This document shows positions 54,651-62,354 of a DNA stretch of 64,000 nt, piece after piece (within the stretch, counting starts at the first letter, position 1; each line of letters begins with the position of its first letter). The notes under the pieces were generated by a model that ran no database searches, was not told where the DNA came from, and was given only the letters and a program-made list of their open reading frames with translations. A program made the translations under genes and the position numbers. Where the stretch lies: contig JBGVIT010000009.1 in the NCBI GenBank assembly GCA_045128915.1, positions 35,742 through 99,741 on the forward strand, read 5' to 3'. This DNA comes from RGIG9115 sp045128915. Lineage in GTDB: Bacteria; Bacillota; Clostridia; UBA1381.

Positions 54651-54687
54651 CCTCCTATGGTAGTTTATTTTATTCTACCATAGGAGG
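54651..54687 (-). promoter_or_regulatory. Hairpin hiding the orfA ribosome binding site
   Basis: CCTCCTATGGTAG and CTACCATAGGAGG form a perfect 13-base stem with an 11-base loop. Transcripts entering from outside the element would fold this and sequester the AGGAGG of orfA, whereas a transcript starting inside the loop would not. This is a known way for insertion sequences to avoid activation by read-through. Confidence 0.75.
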
Positions 54688-54766
54688 CCTTTTTTGTCAT
54701 TGTCCGTTTTTACTGGACTTGTTCAAATTTGTTATAACCTTTTATAATTTAGTTTGTTTTATTACC

Positions 54767-54795
54767 TTGACAGAGTTATTTAAATAATTTATAAT
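54767..54795 (+). promoter_or_regulatory. Consensus sigma-A promoter upstream of the U32-like gene
   Basis: TTGACA (54767-54772), exactly 17 bases, TATAAT (54790-54795). It begins about 40 bases beyond the IS3 element end, so it is native to the locus rather than supplied by the element. Confidence 0.8.
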
Positions 54796-54826
54796 AATAT
54801 CATAATAAACAGAAAGAAGAATTATA

Positions 54827-55840
54827 ATGAAATATACTGTTGGTTATCAGGTAAATTCCGATAATGATTATATTGAATACTTAGCTAATAATAAGGAGCA
54901 TATTTATGAAATGTATTTCTCATGGGGCGATATGCCTAATGGAAGAAACAGTATGCTTTTAAATTCTAATCTGCTGCCCTGGCAAGCTCAGGAAAAGCAG
55001 ATTAACGATTTAAAATATATTTCCGGCAGCGGTATAAATCTTAATTTACTATTAAATGCTAACTGCTACGGAAAACACAGTCAATCAAAAAGTTTTTTTA
55101 TGCAAATAGGTCAACTAATCGACTATTTAGGTACAGAATTCGGGTTATCATCTGTAACTACTACTTCCCCTCTGATTGCAAAATTTATACATGATAATTT
55201 TGAAAGCATCGATGTTAGAGCTTCAGTAAATATGAAAATTGGTTCGATACCGGCAATGGAATATGTAATTGATTACTTTGACAGTTTTTATCTACAAAGA
55301 GAACTTAACAGAAATATTATAAAAATCAAAGAAATTAAATCTTGGTGCGATAAAAACAATAAAGGTCTTTTCATGCTTGCAAACAGCGGTTGCCTTAACG
55401 ATTGCTCAGCGCACACCTTTCACGACAACCTTGTAGCACACGAAAACGAAATTGCAGCAATGGATAATGGTTATAATTTTGAAGGTATATGTCGCAATCA
55501 TTTAAAAAATAACAGGCTATCAATAATTCAAAACTCTAATTTTGTCAGACCTGAGGATATTCATTTGTATGATGAATACTTCATTGCAGCCAAGCTTGCA
55601 ACAAGAGTTAGCAAAAATCCTATTAATATACTTAAAGCATACATCAATCAAACTTATTCGGGAAGTATTACAAGTTTATTAGAACCAAATCATACAGCTT
55701 TATTTTATCCTGATGTTATTGAGAATAAGAAAATCCCCGCAGATTTCGGGGCAAAAGTCATGAATTGCGATAAAAATTGCTCTGATTGTAACTATTGCAG
55801 CAAAGTATTAACAGGCGCTACCGTAACATTAACTCAATAA
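54827..55840 (+). CDS. Peptidase U32-like TIM-barrel protein with cysteine clusters
   Basis: 337 residues, site AGAAAGAAG before ATG. Likely alpha/beta barrel. LANSGCLNDCSAHTFHDNLVAHE (~184-206 with Cys189 and Cys193) resembles the cysteine region of the U32 family, where four cysteines bind [4Fe-4S] in UbiU/UbiV and related RNA-hydroxylating enzymes. Cys222 and a C-terminal set Cys314, Cys318, Cys321, Cys324 (spaced CX3CX2CX2C) add a further probable metal site. It is transcribed alone from a consensus promoter and ends in a shared terminator. An Fe-S enzyme acting on RNA, a cofactor or a sugar is possible; no function can be assigned. Confidence 0.6.
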   Translation: MKYTVGYQVNSDNDYIEYLANNKEHIYEMYFSWGDMPNGRNSMLLNSNLLPWQAQEKQINDLKYISGSGINLNLLLNANCYGKHSQSKSFFMQIGQLIDYLGTEFGLSSVTTTSPLIAKFIHDNFESIDVRASVNMKIGSIPAMEYVIDYFDSFYLQRELNRNIIKIKEIKSWCDKNNKGLFMLANSGCLNDCSAHTFHDNLVAHENEIAAMDNGYNFEGICRNHLKNNRLSIIQNSNFVRPEDIHLYDEYFIAAKLATRVSKNPINILKAYINQTYSGSITSLLEPNHTALFYPDVIENKKIPADFGAKVMNCDKNCSDCNYCSKVLTGATVTLTQ

Positions 55841-55841
55841 T

Positions 55842-55868
55842 AAAAAGCCGCAATTTCTGCGGCTTTTT
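55842..55868. terminator. Bidirectional terminator
   Basis: AAAAAGCCGCA/TGCGGCTTTTT stem with a five-base loop, located between the convergent U32-like and alcohol dehydrogenase genes. Confidence 0.85.
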
Positions 55869-55871
55869 AAA

Positions 55872-56912
55872 TTATTTATCAAGTAATTTCCAATCAAACA
55901 CAACACCCATATAGCTTGAACGGTTTTTCTGAAGATCAGCATATACCTTAGGAGCATCAGCTGGCGAGAATGTATGTGAAAGCAAATGTGTGAAATTAAG
56001 TCTTTTTTTCTGTAGATATTTTACAGTTAAAGCATGTGTCCATTCGTTTAACTCATACATGTTTGCAAAACCAACTGCCTGATAATACGGAGTATCTTCA
56101 GGTTTATGTGCAGTTCCGCCACATCCTATGATTGTTGAACCTTTTTCTATAAGCGCCTTACCAACAACTTGCTGTGAAGGATTTGCAGCGTCTCCAACAA
56201 CGGCAATTTTACCTCCACCACGTACTAAAAGCGCAGCCTGAGCTAAGGCAGCAGGATGACCTGTTGTATCAATAACGATGTCAACAAACTTACCGTTTGT
56301 TATTTTTGTTACATCCTCAAGTGCAGCTTCTGCAGTGCAAGAAAGAACATAATCTGCACCGCTTAGCTTTGCGGCTTCTGCTCTTTCTTTCGCCGGATCA
56401 ATAGAAATTATTTCATATGCACCACATGTACGTGCAAATTGTATCGCAAACTGACCTACCGGACCTTGTCCGATAATAGCAACAGTATCTCCCATTTTAA
56501 TCTCACACTTGCGAATGCATTTCTGCGAAACACCAGCAAGAGGAACCATAGCTGCTGATGCTGAATCAACTTCATCCGGTACTATATTGAGGTCTCCCTC
56601 TTTTGCAAGAAAATATTGACGATGGTGCCATCCGCTTCTTACTCTATCACCGGGTTTGAATTTAGTAACATTCTTACCTACCTTTTCGACAATTCCAACA
56701 TTAGAATAACCGGGATGGAACGGATACTTAACCCAATTATCCCAATGAGAACCTTTATCAAAGGTTGCATTATAGCAATGTGATTCAGTACCGATACTTA
56801 TGTAGGTTATGTCAGAACGGCAAAGAATCTGGTAATCAGACATTTCAGGCAAGTCTTCCTGAACAAATTCACATTGTTGCGGTCCTGTAAAAATAATATT
56901 CCATGATTTCAT
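55872..56912 (-). CDS. Medium-chain alcohol dehydrogenase family protein
   Basis: 346 residues. GroES-like N-domain (~20-130) with YPFHPGYSNVGIVEKVGKNVTKFKPGDRV; Rossmann NAD(P) domain with AIIGQGPVGQFAIQFARTCGA (~150-170) and GADYV. The usual GHE zinc site is HPG here, and the four-cysteine structural zinc lobe is absent. It is thus an atypical member, closer to BchC-like or threonine/sorbitol dehydrogenase-type proteins found with Gfo/Idh genes. Fifteen bases separate it from the Gfo/Idh gene upstream. Probably oxidises a sugar or polyol hydroxyl with NAD(P). Confidence 0.8.
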   Translation of the reverse strand: MKSWNIIFTGPQQCEFVQEDLPEMSDYQILCRSDITYISIGTESHCYNATFDKGSHWDNWVKYPFHPGYSNVGIVEKVGKNVTKFKPGDRVRSGWHHRQYFLAKEGDLNIVPDEVDSASAAMVPLAGVSQKCIRKCEIKMGDTVAIIGQGPVGQFAIQFARTCGAYEIISIDPAKERAEAAKLSGADYVLSCTAEAALEDVTKITNGKFVDIVIDTTGHPAALAQAALLVRGGGKIAVVGDAANPSQQVVGKALIEKGSTIIGCGGTAHKPEDTPYYQAVGFANMYELNEWTHALTVKYLQKKRLNFTHLLSHTFSPADAPKVYADLQKNRSSYMGVVFDWKLLDK

Positions 56913-56927
56913 AATTATTTCCTCCTA

Positions 56928-57980
56928 TTAAAACTCAACTGCTTTTCCGGTTTCTGCTGATTTATATACAGCGTCAATAATTTGCATCAACTTCACACCA
57001 TGTTCAGGTTTTACTATACATTCAGCTTTTCCTAAACAACAATCAACAAAATGATTAATCTGTTGATCAAACATTACAACATCTGACGTAATAACAGGTT
57101 TTGATTCTGTAAGATAATTATTAACAAGTCCAATATGTTGAATTTCACCTGACGGGCTAAAATAAATACCACCTTTATCGCCAGAAAGCCACATACCGTT
57201 CTTACTGTTTGCAACAAACATTACATGTCCAGACTTAATCTGCAAGCATGCATTATTATCAAATACAACCAATGCACTTTCTACACTTTCAACAGTACGT
57301 TCGTAATCTCTGCTATCACACGAAATCCAACCTATACCTCTTCCCTTAATTTTCGAGGGCAAATCACTGTTTACATAGTTTGTGTACCCGAGTACACTCT
57401 TGATTTTTGGATATCCCATAAGATGCATAACCGGATACAATAAGTGTATGGTAGAATCAATCAGAGCCCCGCCACCTGAAAGTTCTTTATTTACAAACCA
57501 GCTTCTGAGTGTAGAACAAGGATCAGTTGATACAATTTCTGCGTGATATATCTCTCCTGCATGACCTGCATCAATATATTCTTTTATATAATTGAACTCT
57601 TTACTAAACAACCATACAAAAGCCCACATCAACAGTTTTCCTTCTTCTTTTGCAACGTCAACACATTCCTGTGCTTCCGCAGCAGAAAGACATGGCGGTT
57701 TTTCACATAATACATGCTTACCTGCTCTAAGTGCTTCTATTACCACATTCTTATGAGTAAATACAGGTGTAAGAATACTTACTGCATCTATTGATTTATC
57801 ATTAAGTATGTCATGGTAATCGGTGTAAACGGTTTTAACTCCGAATGTTTCTGCACGTTGCTTAGCAAGCTCCTCATTAATATCAGACATAGCAACAACT
57901 TCGACCTCACTATTTCGATTATATCCGAAAAGATGTGCTCGAGAAATGTTACCTGCACCAATTAAACCAACTCTTAACAT
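56928..57980 (-). CDS. Gfo/Idh/MocA oxidoreductase
   Basis: 350 residues, the sixth family member in the window. Rossmann motif VGLIGAGNISRAHLFGY, CEKPPCLSAAEAQE (~94-107), active site GGGALIDSTIHLLYPVMHLMG with Asp and His in standard positions. Site AAGGAGG before ATG at 57980. Together with the alcohol dehydrogenase gene it forms a two-gene operon with its own promoter and a leader inverted repeat; a two-step redox conversion of one sugar is likely. Confidence 0.85.
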   Translation of the reverse strand: MLRVGLIGAGNISRAHLFGYNRNSEVEVVAMSDINEELAKQRAETFGVKTVYTDYHDILNDKSIDAVSILTPVFTHKNVVIEALRAGKHVLCEKPPCLSAAEAQECVDVAKEEGKLLMWAFVWLFSKEFNYIKEYIDAGHAGEIYHAEIVSTDPCSTLRSWFVNKELSGGGALIDSTIHLLYPVMHLMGYPKIKSVLGYTNYVNSDLPSKIKGRGIGWISCDSRDYERTVESVESALVVFDNNACLQIKSGHVMFVANSKNGMWLSGDKGGIYFSPSGEIQHIGLVNNYLTESKPVITSDVVMFDQQINHFVDCCLGKAECIVKPEHGVKLMQIIDAVYKSAETGKAVEF

Positions 57981-57990
57981 AATTGTCCTC

Positions 57991-58024
57991 CTTGAGTTAA
58001 AATTAGCTATAAGCTTAACTCAAG
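57991..58024. promoter_or_regulatory. 10-base perfect inverted repeat in the operon leader
   Basis: CTTGAGTTAA and TTAACTCAAG surround 14 bases between the -10 box and the ribosome binding site of the Gfo/Idh gene. Position and symmetry suit a repressor operator, or a leader hairpin near the AAGGAGG site. Confidence 0.6.
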
Positions 58025-58051
58025 TATAGCAAAATAAAATTATCAAAACAA
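58023..58051 (-). promoter_or_regulatory. Promoter of the Gfo/Idh-alcohol dehydrogenase operon
   Basis: Minus strand TTGTTT (58046-58051), 17 bases, TATACT (58023-58028); the -10 box touches the inverted repeat, so a bound regulator would block it. Confidence 0.55.
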
Positions 58052-58104
58052 GAAAATATGTCACTATTTCAGGAAAATTTGTTATGAAATGTTCACGCTC
58101 CGCT

Positions 58105-58134
58105 AAAAAAAGACATCCGAAGATGTCTTTTTTT
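58105..58134 (-). terminator. Terminator after tRNA-Arg
   Basis: AAAAAAAGACATC/GATGTCTTTTTTT-type stem directly following the tRNA CCA end on the minus strand. Confidence 0.85.
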
Positions 58135-58210
58135 GGTATGCCCGATGCGATTCGAACGCACGGCCTTCAGAGTCGGAGTCTGACACTCTATCCAACTGAG
58201 CTACGGGCAC
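58134..58210 (-). tRNA. tRNA-Arg (anticodon CCG)
   Basis: 77 bases including encoded CCA. Acceptor GTGCCCG pairs with CGGGCAT; D arm GCTC AGTTGGATA GAGT; anticodon stem TCAGA/TCTGA around loop CTCCGAC (anticodon CCG, reads CGG); T loop TTCGAAT. All arms fold. Confidence 0.95.
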
Positions 58211-58259
58211 ATATCTATAGTATTTTAACACAAATATAATTAAAAGTCAACTTAAAAGG

Positions 58260-58513
58260 GAATGTTTAAAAATGCACAGACCGTTCAATGACATTAAACT
58301 GCAAATATAAGAATTCCGAAACATCAGAAAACTTATAAATTTTTTTGTATCTTTATGTCATTGAACATATGAATTCAACTCACCACTCGACGTACACACG
58401 TACGCTCTCGGGCAGGGTATTGTGCGGCTTAAACCGCACAATACTTCGTTTCATCCATTCTGCACTATTTTTAACCATCCCCTTGGGATTGAGGACTGTC
58501 TTTATAAACAGCC
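58260..58513 (+). repeat. Family B dispersed repeat, copy B2
   Basis: Same orientation as B1. Starts AATGTTTAAAAATGCACAGACC, has a CGACGTAC/GTACG-type hairpin, ATTGTGCGG/CCGCACAAT, CTTCGTTTCATCC, TTTTTAACCATCCCCTTGGG and ends CTTTATAAACAGCC. It lacks the CCGCAAATTTGCGG hairpin of B1 and B3. It fills the gap between tRNA-Arg and the aminotransferase gene. Confidence 0.8.
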
Positions 58514-58523
58514 ACTTTACTTG

Positions 58524-59711
58524 TTAATATTCTTCGTTAAGAAATTTTTCCAAACGGTCTAATCCTTCTTTGCAATTTTCCATACTTGTAGCATAGCTCC
58601 ATCTTACGTATTCAGGAGCTTCAAAGCCTGTACCGGGAACGACTGCAACCTTTGCTTTGTCAAGGAATAAATCAGCGAACTCATCAGCTGAGTTTATCTT
58701 AACACCATAAAGCGTTTTTCCGATTATAGCTTTTATATTCATCATAATATAAAATGCTCCATTGGGGTTGAGACAAGAAACACCATTAATAGTGTTAATA
58801 CGTTCAACCATGTAATTCTTACGCTTTACAAATTCAATTTTCATTTTTTCTACACAGTCTAATCCGCCATTTAATGCAGCAATAGCAGCTTCTTGTGCAA
58901 TAGAGTTAGGGTTTGAAGTAGCATGAGATTGGATGCTTGACATAGCTTTTGCAATTTGTGAGTTTGATGCGGTAAAGCCAATTCTCCAACCTGTCATAGC
59001 ATATGTCTTAGAAACACCATTTACTATAATTGTAAGGTCTTTGATTTTCTCGCCAAAAGATGCTATACTTGTATGCTTTCCATCGTAAATCAAATGTTCA
59101 TATATTTCGTCAGATACAACATATAAATTATGCTTTACAGCAACATCAGCAATAGCTTTGAGTTCATCAGCTGTATATACCATACCCGTAGGATTTGAAG
59201 GTGAATTAAGAATAATAGCTCTTGTTTTTGGTGTTATAGCAGCTTCAAATTCTTCTGCTGTTGCTTTGAAATTATTCTCCTCTTTTGTCGGTAAAGTAAC
59301 GGGTACACCATCTGCTAATTTTACCATTTCAGGATAGCTTACCCAATACGGAGATGGTATTATAACCTCGTCACCAGGGTTGCAGATAACCATAAATATA
59401 TTAACAAGACTGTGTTTTGCACCATTTGATACAACAATTTGAGCCGGCTCGTATTCTAACCCGTTTTCTCTCAAAAATTTATCGCATACAGCCTGTCGAA
59501 CAGCTAAAGTTCCGGCTGCAGGTGTATATCTTGTTTTTCCCTCGCTAATAGCTTTGATTGCCGCATCGCAAATATGCTTTGGAGTATCAAAATCAGGTTC
59601 TCCTGCTCCAAATCCGACAACATCTACACCTTCCGCTTTCATCTGCTTGAATTTTGTATCAATAGCCAATGTCGGTGACGGTGAAATAGATAATGCTTTT
59701 TTTGATATCAC
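58524..59711 (-). CDS. PLP-dependent aminotransferase (aspartate aminotransferase type I)
   Basis: 395 residues, standard for the AspB/AAT fold. Motifs: GFGAGEPDFDTPKHI near the start, SNGAKHSLVNIF, LNSPSNPTGMVY (~165-176), SDEIYEHLIYDG and the PLP lysine in NGVSKTYAMTGWRIGF (~233-248), with the carboxylate-binding Arg near EYVRWSYA. It exchanges the amino group between aspartate (or a related amino acid) and 2-oxoglutarate in the cytoplasm. No close operon partners; the 236 bases upstream hold nothing beyond A+T-rich sequence. Confidence 0.92.
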   Translation of the reverse strand: MISKKALSISPSPTLAIDTKFKQMKAEGVDVVGFGAGEPDFDTPKHICDAAIKAISEGKTRYTPAAGTLAVRQAVCDKFLRENGLEYEPAQIVVSNGAKHSLVNIFMVICNPGDEVIIPSPYWVSYPEMVKLADGVPVTLPTKEENNFKATAEEFEAAITPKTRAIILNSPSNPTGMVYTADELKAIADVAVKHNLYVVSDEIYEHLIYDGKHTSIASFGEKIKDLTIIVNGVSKTYAMTGWRIGFTASNSQIAKAMSSIQSHATSNPNSIAQEAAIAALNGGLDCVEKMKIEFVKRKNYMVERINTINGVSCLNPNGAFYIMMNIKAIIGKTLYGVKINSADEFADLFLDKAKVAVVPGTGFEAPEYVRWSYATSMENCKEGLDRLEKFLNEEY

Positions 59712-59947
59712 AATTAATCATCCTTCCCATATACTATCAGTAAAAATGAAAGAACATTTTAATCTTCATTCATTTTATAGAATATGCAAAAATTTATAAA
59801 ATGTTTGAAAATCGCTTTAAATCAAGATTTATTGCAAAATTCAACACTTCTATATAATACTACAAAATCGGTCAAAATGCAAGATTCTTTTTAAAAAAAT
59901 TCAAAATAAAAAAATTGCAATATTTTCTGATTTTATGTGCAATATTA

Positions 59948-60295
59948 TCAAAAAGCATCTTTTATGTGATTAATTTCAGTAATAACACCATTATTATGAT
60001 AAATTTCAATAACATCAAAACGCATATCTACATCATCTTTTTTGAGATAATACATTGCTGCACGTTTGATTTTCAGCTGTTTTCTGTAATCAACAAATTC
60101 TGCAGCACTGCCATAATTTTTGTTTTTTCGGGTTTTTACCTCTACAAAAACCGTACATCCGTTTTTTAAAGCTATTATATCTATCTCGCCGGTTTTACAT
60201 TTGAAATTACGCTGAATTATATCATAACCCTTTTCAATCAGATGTTTGCATGCAGTGTTTTCGCCCAAATTACCAATTATCAAATTTTCAGCCAT
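59948..60295 (-). CDS. YraN family (UPF0102) nuclease-fold protein
   Basis: 115 residues, typical length. Conserved GENTACKHLIEKGYDIIQRN and the restriction-endonuclease-like core GEIDIIALKNGCTVFVEVKTRK with Glu, Asp and Glu-x-Lys in place. Found next to rnhB in many bacteria, as here, with one base between the genes. A role in DNA processing or repair is assumed, not proven. Confidence 0.9.
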   Translation of the reverse strand: MAENLIIGNLGENTACKHLIEKGYDIIQRNFKCKTGEIDIIALKNGCTVFVEVKTRKNKNYGSAAEFVDYRKQLKIKRAAMYYLKKDDVDMRFDVIEIYHNNGVITEINHIKDAF

Positions 60296-60296
60296 A

Positions 60297-60938
60297 TCAT
60301 TTCTCCAGAATTTTCTTTAAAAAAGTTTTACGATGTATTTCGCACGGCCCGTATTTTAATATAGCATCAACATGTGCTTTTGTGCCATACCCCTTATGTG
60401 CATCAAAACCGTATTGAGGATATTTTTCTGCAATTTCCGTTATGTAATTATCTCTTGACACTTTTGCAAGTATTGATGCTGCTGCTATATTGATACTCTT
60501 AGCATCACCCTTAACTACAGTAGTACAAGGGTGCTTCATATCTTTTATACGATTTCCATCAACCAGAACATATTCAGGCACAGTTTTGAGATTGTCAACA
60601 GCGCCATTCATTGCTAAAAAAGTTGCATTTAAAATATTAATTGAATCAATAGTTTTCTCATCAACACTAAAGACGCTCCATGAAATTGCCTTATCTATTA
60701 TAATATCATACAGCATTTTTCTTTTGGTTTCGCTTAGCTTTTTTGAATCATTTAACCCCTCAATATAACAGCCTTCCGGTAAAATAACTGAAGCTGCATA
60801 GACAGGTCCTGCAAGCGGACCTCTTCCCGCCTCATCTACACCTGCAATTCGGGTAATTCCAAGCTTTAATCTTAAATCTCTTTCGATTGATTCCATTTGA
60901 TACAAACGTTCTTTTTCTTCTTCTGGTGTTCTTTTCAT
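60297..60938 (-). CDS. rnhB: Ribonuclease HII
   Basis: 213 residues. Signature ITRIAGVDEAGRGPLAGPVY (Asp and Glu metal ligands) near residue 31, LNDSKKLSETKR, and AASILAKVSRDNYI with the later catalytic Asp region. It cleaves RNA in RNA-DNA hybrids and at single ribonucleotides in DNA. Followed by yraN in one operon. Confidence 0.95.
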   Translation of the reverse strand: MKRTPEEEKERLYQMESIERDLRLKLGITRIAGVDEAGRGPLAGPVYAASVILPEGCYIEGLNDSKKLSETKRKMLYDIIIDKAISWSVFSVDEKTIDSINILNATFLAMNGAVDNLKTVPEYVLVDGNRIKDMKHPCTTVVKGDAKSINIAAASILAKVSRDNYITEIAEKYPQYGFDAHKGYGTKAHVDAILKYGPCEIHRKTFLKKILEK

Positions 60939-61036
60939 TATATTTCCTTTCTGTTATCTTATTTTTAGAAATCTATTGATTTTTTTATCGGTCTATGATA
61001 GAATTTATATGATATTTTATCCATGGAGTGACAATA

Positions 61037-61591
61037 ATGGTATATAATCGAGAAATAAACGATGATGCTAAAATCCAATGTATAATACTTTATACCCTTT
61101 CAGTAAGCGGACGTGCTTTAAGATATGACGATTTAATTAATCTAATATTTGAAAACTGCAACATTAACTATGTAGAATTTCAGATTGCATTAAGCCATTT
61201 ATCAGAAATTAATCATATAAGTAAAAGTTTAGATAGCAGCGGATGTGATGTTTTTGAATTAACGCCCGCCGGCAAAGAAGCTATTAAGTATCTTGAAAAC
61301 ACCATCCCTGCATATATTAAAGCACCTATAAAGAAATTTATAAATCCATATTTTAAAAATGAAGTTGCAAAGCAAAAAATTAAAGCCTGTATAGAAATTG
61401 CAAGAGGCGATGATGAATATAATTCTGTTTTAGGCATATATGACGATGATGACCTTCCCCTGCTTGAAATTAATTTGTATTCCGGAATAAGAAGTGAAGC
61501 GCAAAGAATTTCTCAAAATTTCAGCAAAAATGCGGAAGATATATATCAAAAAATATTAGCTATACTCTCTAATGATGAAGACTATGATTAA
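61037..61591 (+). CDS. DUF4364 family protein (winged-helix-like regulator)
   Basis: 184 residues from ATG at 61037; GGAG at 61024-61027 is well spaced for it, and the upstream GTG at 61028 is too close. N-terminal winged-helix-like region (CIILYTLSVSGRALRYDDL; FQIALSHLSEINHI; FELTPAGKEAI). The family is restricted to Clostridia and relatives and has no known activity; a DNA-binding role is inferred. Divergent from rnhB and ended by a good terminator. Confidence 0.8.
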   Translation: MVYNREINDDAKIQCIILYTLSVSGRALRYDDLINLIFENCNINYVEFQIALSHLSEINHISKSLDSSGCDVFELTPAGKEAIKYLENTIPAYIKAPIKKFINPYFKNEVAKQKIKACIEIARGDDEYNSVLGIYDDDDLPLLEINLYSGIRSEAQRISQNFSKNAEDIYQKILAILSNDEDYD

Positions 61592-61630
61592 AGTATATCA
61601 AATATAACAAATAAAGTCAATACAACATGC

Positions 61631-61659
61631 AAAAAGCTCAGTTAAACTGAGCTTTTTTT
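61631..61659. terminator. Bidirectional terminator
   Basis: AAAAAGCTCAGTT/AACTGAGCTTTTT stem between the convergent DUF4364 and small membrane protein genes. Confidence 0.85.
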
Positions 61660-61662
61660 ATT

Positions 61663-61953
61663 TCAAATAACCGCAATCAACGCACAGACAACAAAAATAC
61701 ATCCACCTATCAAAGCATACCATAAACAGCTATGATTTTTCTTTTTTGCATTTTGCTTCATGGTGTATATTTTTGTTTTATCAAAGTCTATATATCCATT
61801 TTTCTTCAAATACTCATTAACAACCTTTTCTGCATCGTTAATCACTTTATTTTCGTTTTCAGGTTTATAGTCATTAAGCACAATAATAGCTTGATGAACA
61901 TAAGGCGAAGTTAAATTTTCAAGTATTACTACTTTTCTGGTGGAATTTTTCAT
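61663..61953 (-). CDS. Small C-terminally anchored membrane protein, unknown function
   Basis: 96 residues. A soluble basic/acidic N-terminal part (VVILENLTSPYVHQAIIVLN; DAEKVVNEYLKKNGYIDFDK) is followed by a lysine-rich stop and a terminal helix (CLWYALIGGCIFVVCALIAVI), so the N-terminus is cytoplasmic or the protein is tail-anchored. No family recognised. AGGAGTG site before ATG. Confidence 0.6.
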   Translation of the reverse strand: MKNSTRKVVILENLTSPYVHQAIIVLNDYKPENENKVINDAEKVVNEYLKKNGYIDFDKTKIYTMKQNAKKKNHSCLWYALIGGCIFVVCALIAVI

Positions 61954-62090
61954 AACATAACACTCCTGACATTAACTGTTAAATAGATTTTGTCCTGTTT
62001 TTTACATTTTTATACAATATACAGTGACTAATCATGGATTTTTTCATAGTATATATATGTGACAATTATTATTTTAAGGAGATGACAGCT

Positions 62091-62354
62091 ATGGCTGACA
62101 TACTTGCAGTAACCGGATCAATAACTACTTCTACGAGATTAGCAAGGGAGCTTGAACGCCTGGGCTGTCTTAAAGCACGAGTAGTACACACCCCTTCCGC
62201 AATAAGCTCCGGAGGATGCTCGTATTGTGTTAGAATTCCGGAAGAATGTATAACAGAATTACTTGCATTAAGAAAGAAACGAAGCATGAAAATAAAAAAA
62301 TTATACAGAGAATTATCAGACGGCGAGGAGCGTGTATATGATGATATATCTTGA
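62091..62354 (+). CDS. DUF3343 family putative Se/S carrier-like protein
   Basis: 87 residues from ATG at 62091, with AAGGAG nine bases upstream; an in-frame ATG at 62082 is inside that spacing. ITTSTRLARELERLGCLKARVVHTP and the SSGGCSYCVR motif (Cys-x-x-Cys near residue 43) are typical. The family is linked with selenium or sulfur delivery and often precedes a cysteine desulfurase, as here: the genes overlap by 17 bases. The two cysteines could carry the chalcogen. Confidence 0.85.
   Translation: MADILAVTGSITTSTRLARELERLGCLKARVVHTPSAISSGGCSYCVRIPEECITELLALRKKRSMKIKKLYRELSDGEERVYDDIS

Larger units (their letters stand above)
53395..54725 (-). mobile_element. IS3-family insertion sequence (1331 bp)
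   Basis: Imperfect terminal inverted repeats start TGAACTGCACC (left) and TGAACAAGTCC (right, read inward); both run on to GACA or GGACA and a shared CAAAAAAGGC. AATT flanks both ends (53391-53394 and 54726-54729), a 4-base target duplication. It contains orfA (54308-54643) and orfB (53457-54248 and upstream frame). A nonsense codon in orfB suggests that this copy cannot make full transposase. Confidence 0.85.

Noticed and set aside
58134..58210. tRNA-Arg as an attachment site of a genomic island
   Set aside because: No integrase gene or duplicated tRNA 3' end was found nearby; repeat B2 does not match the tRNA.
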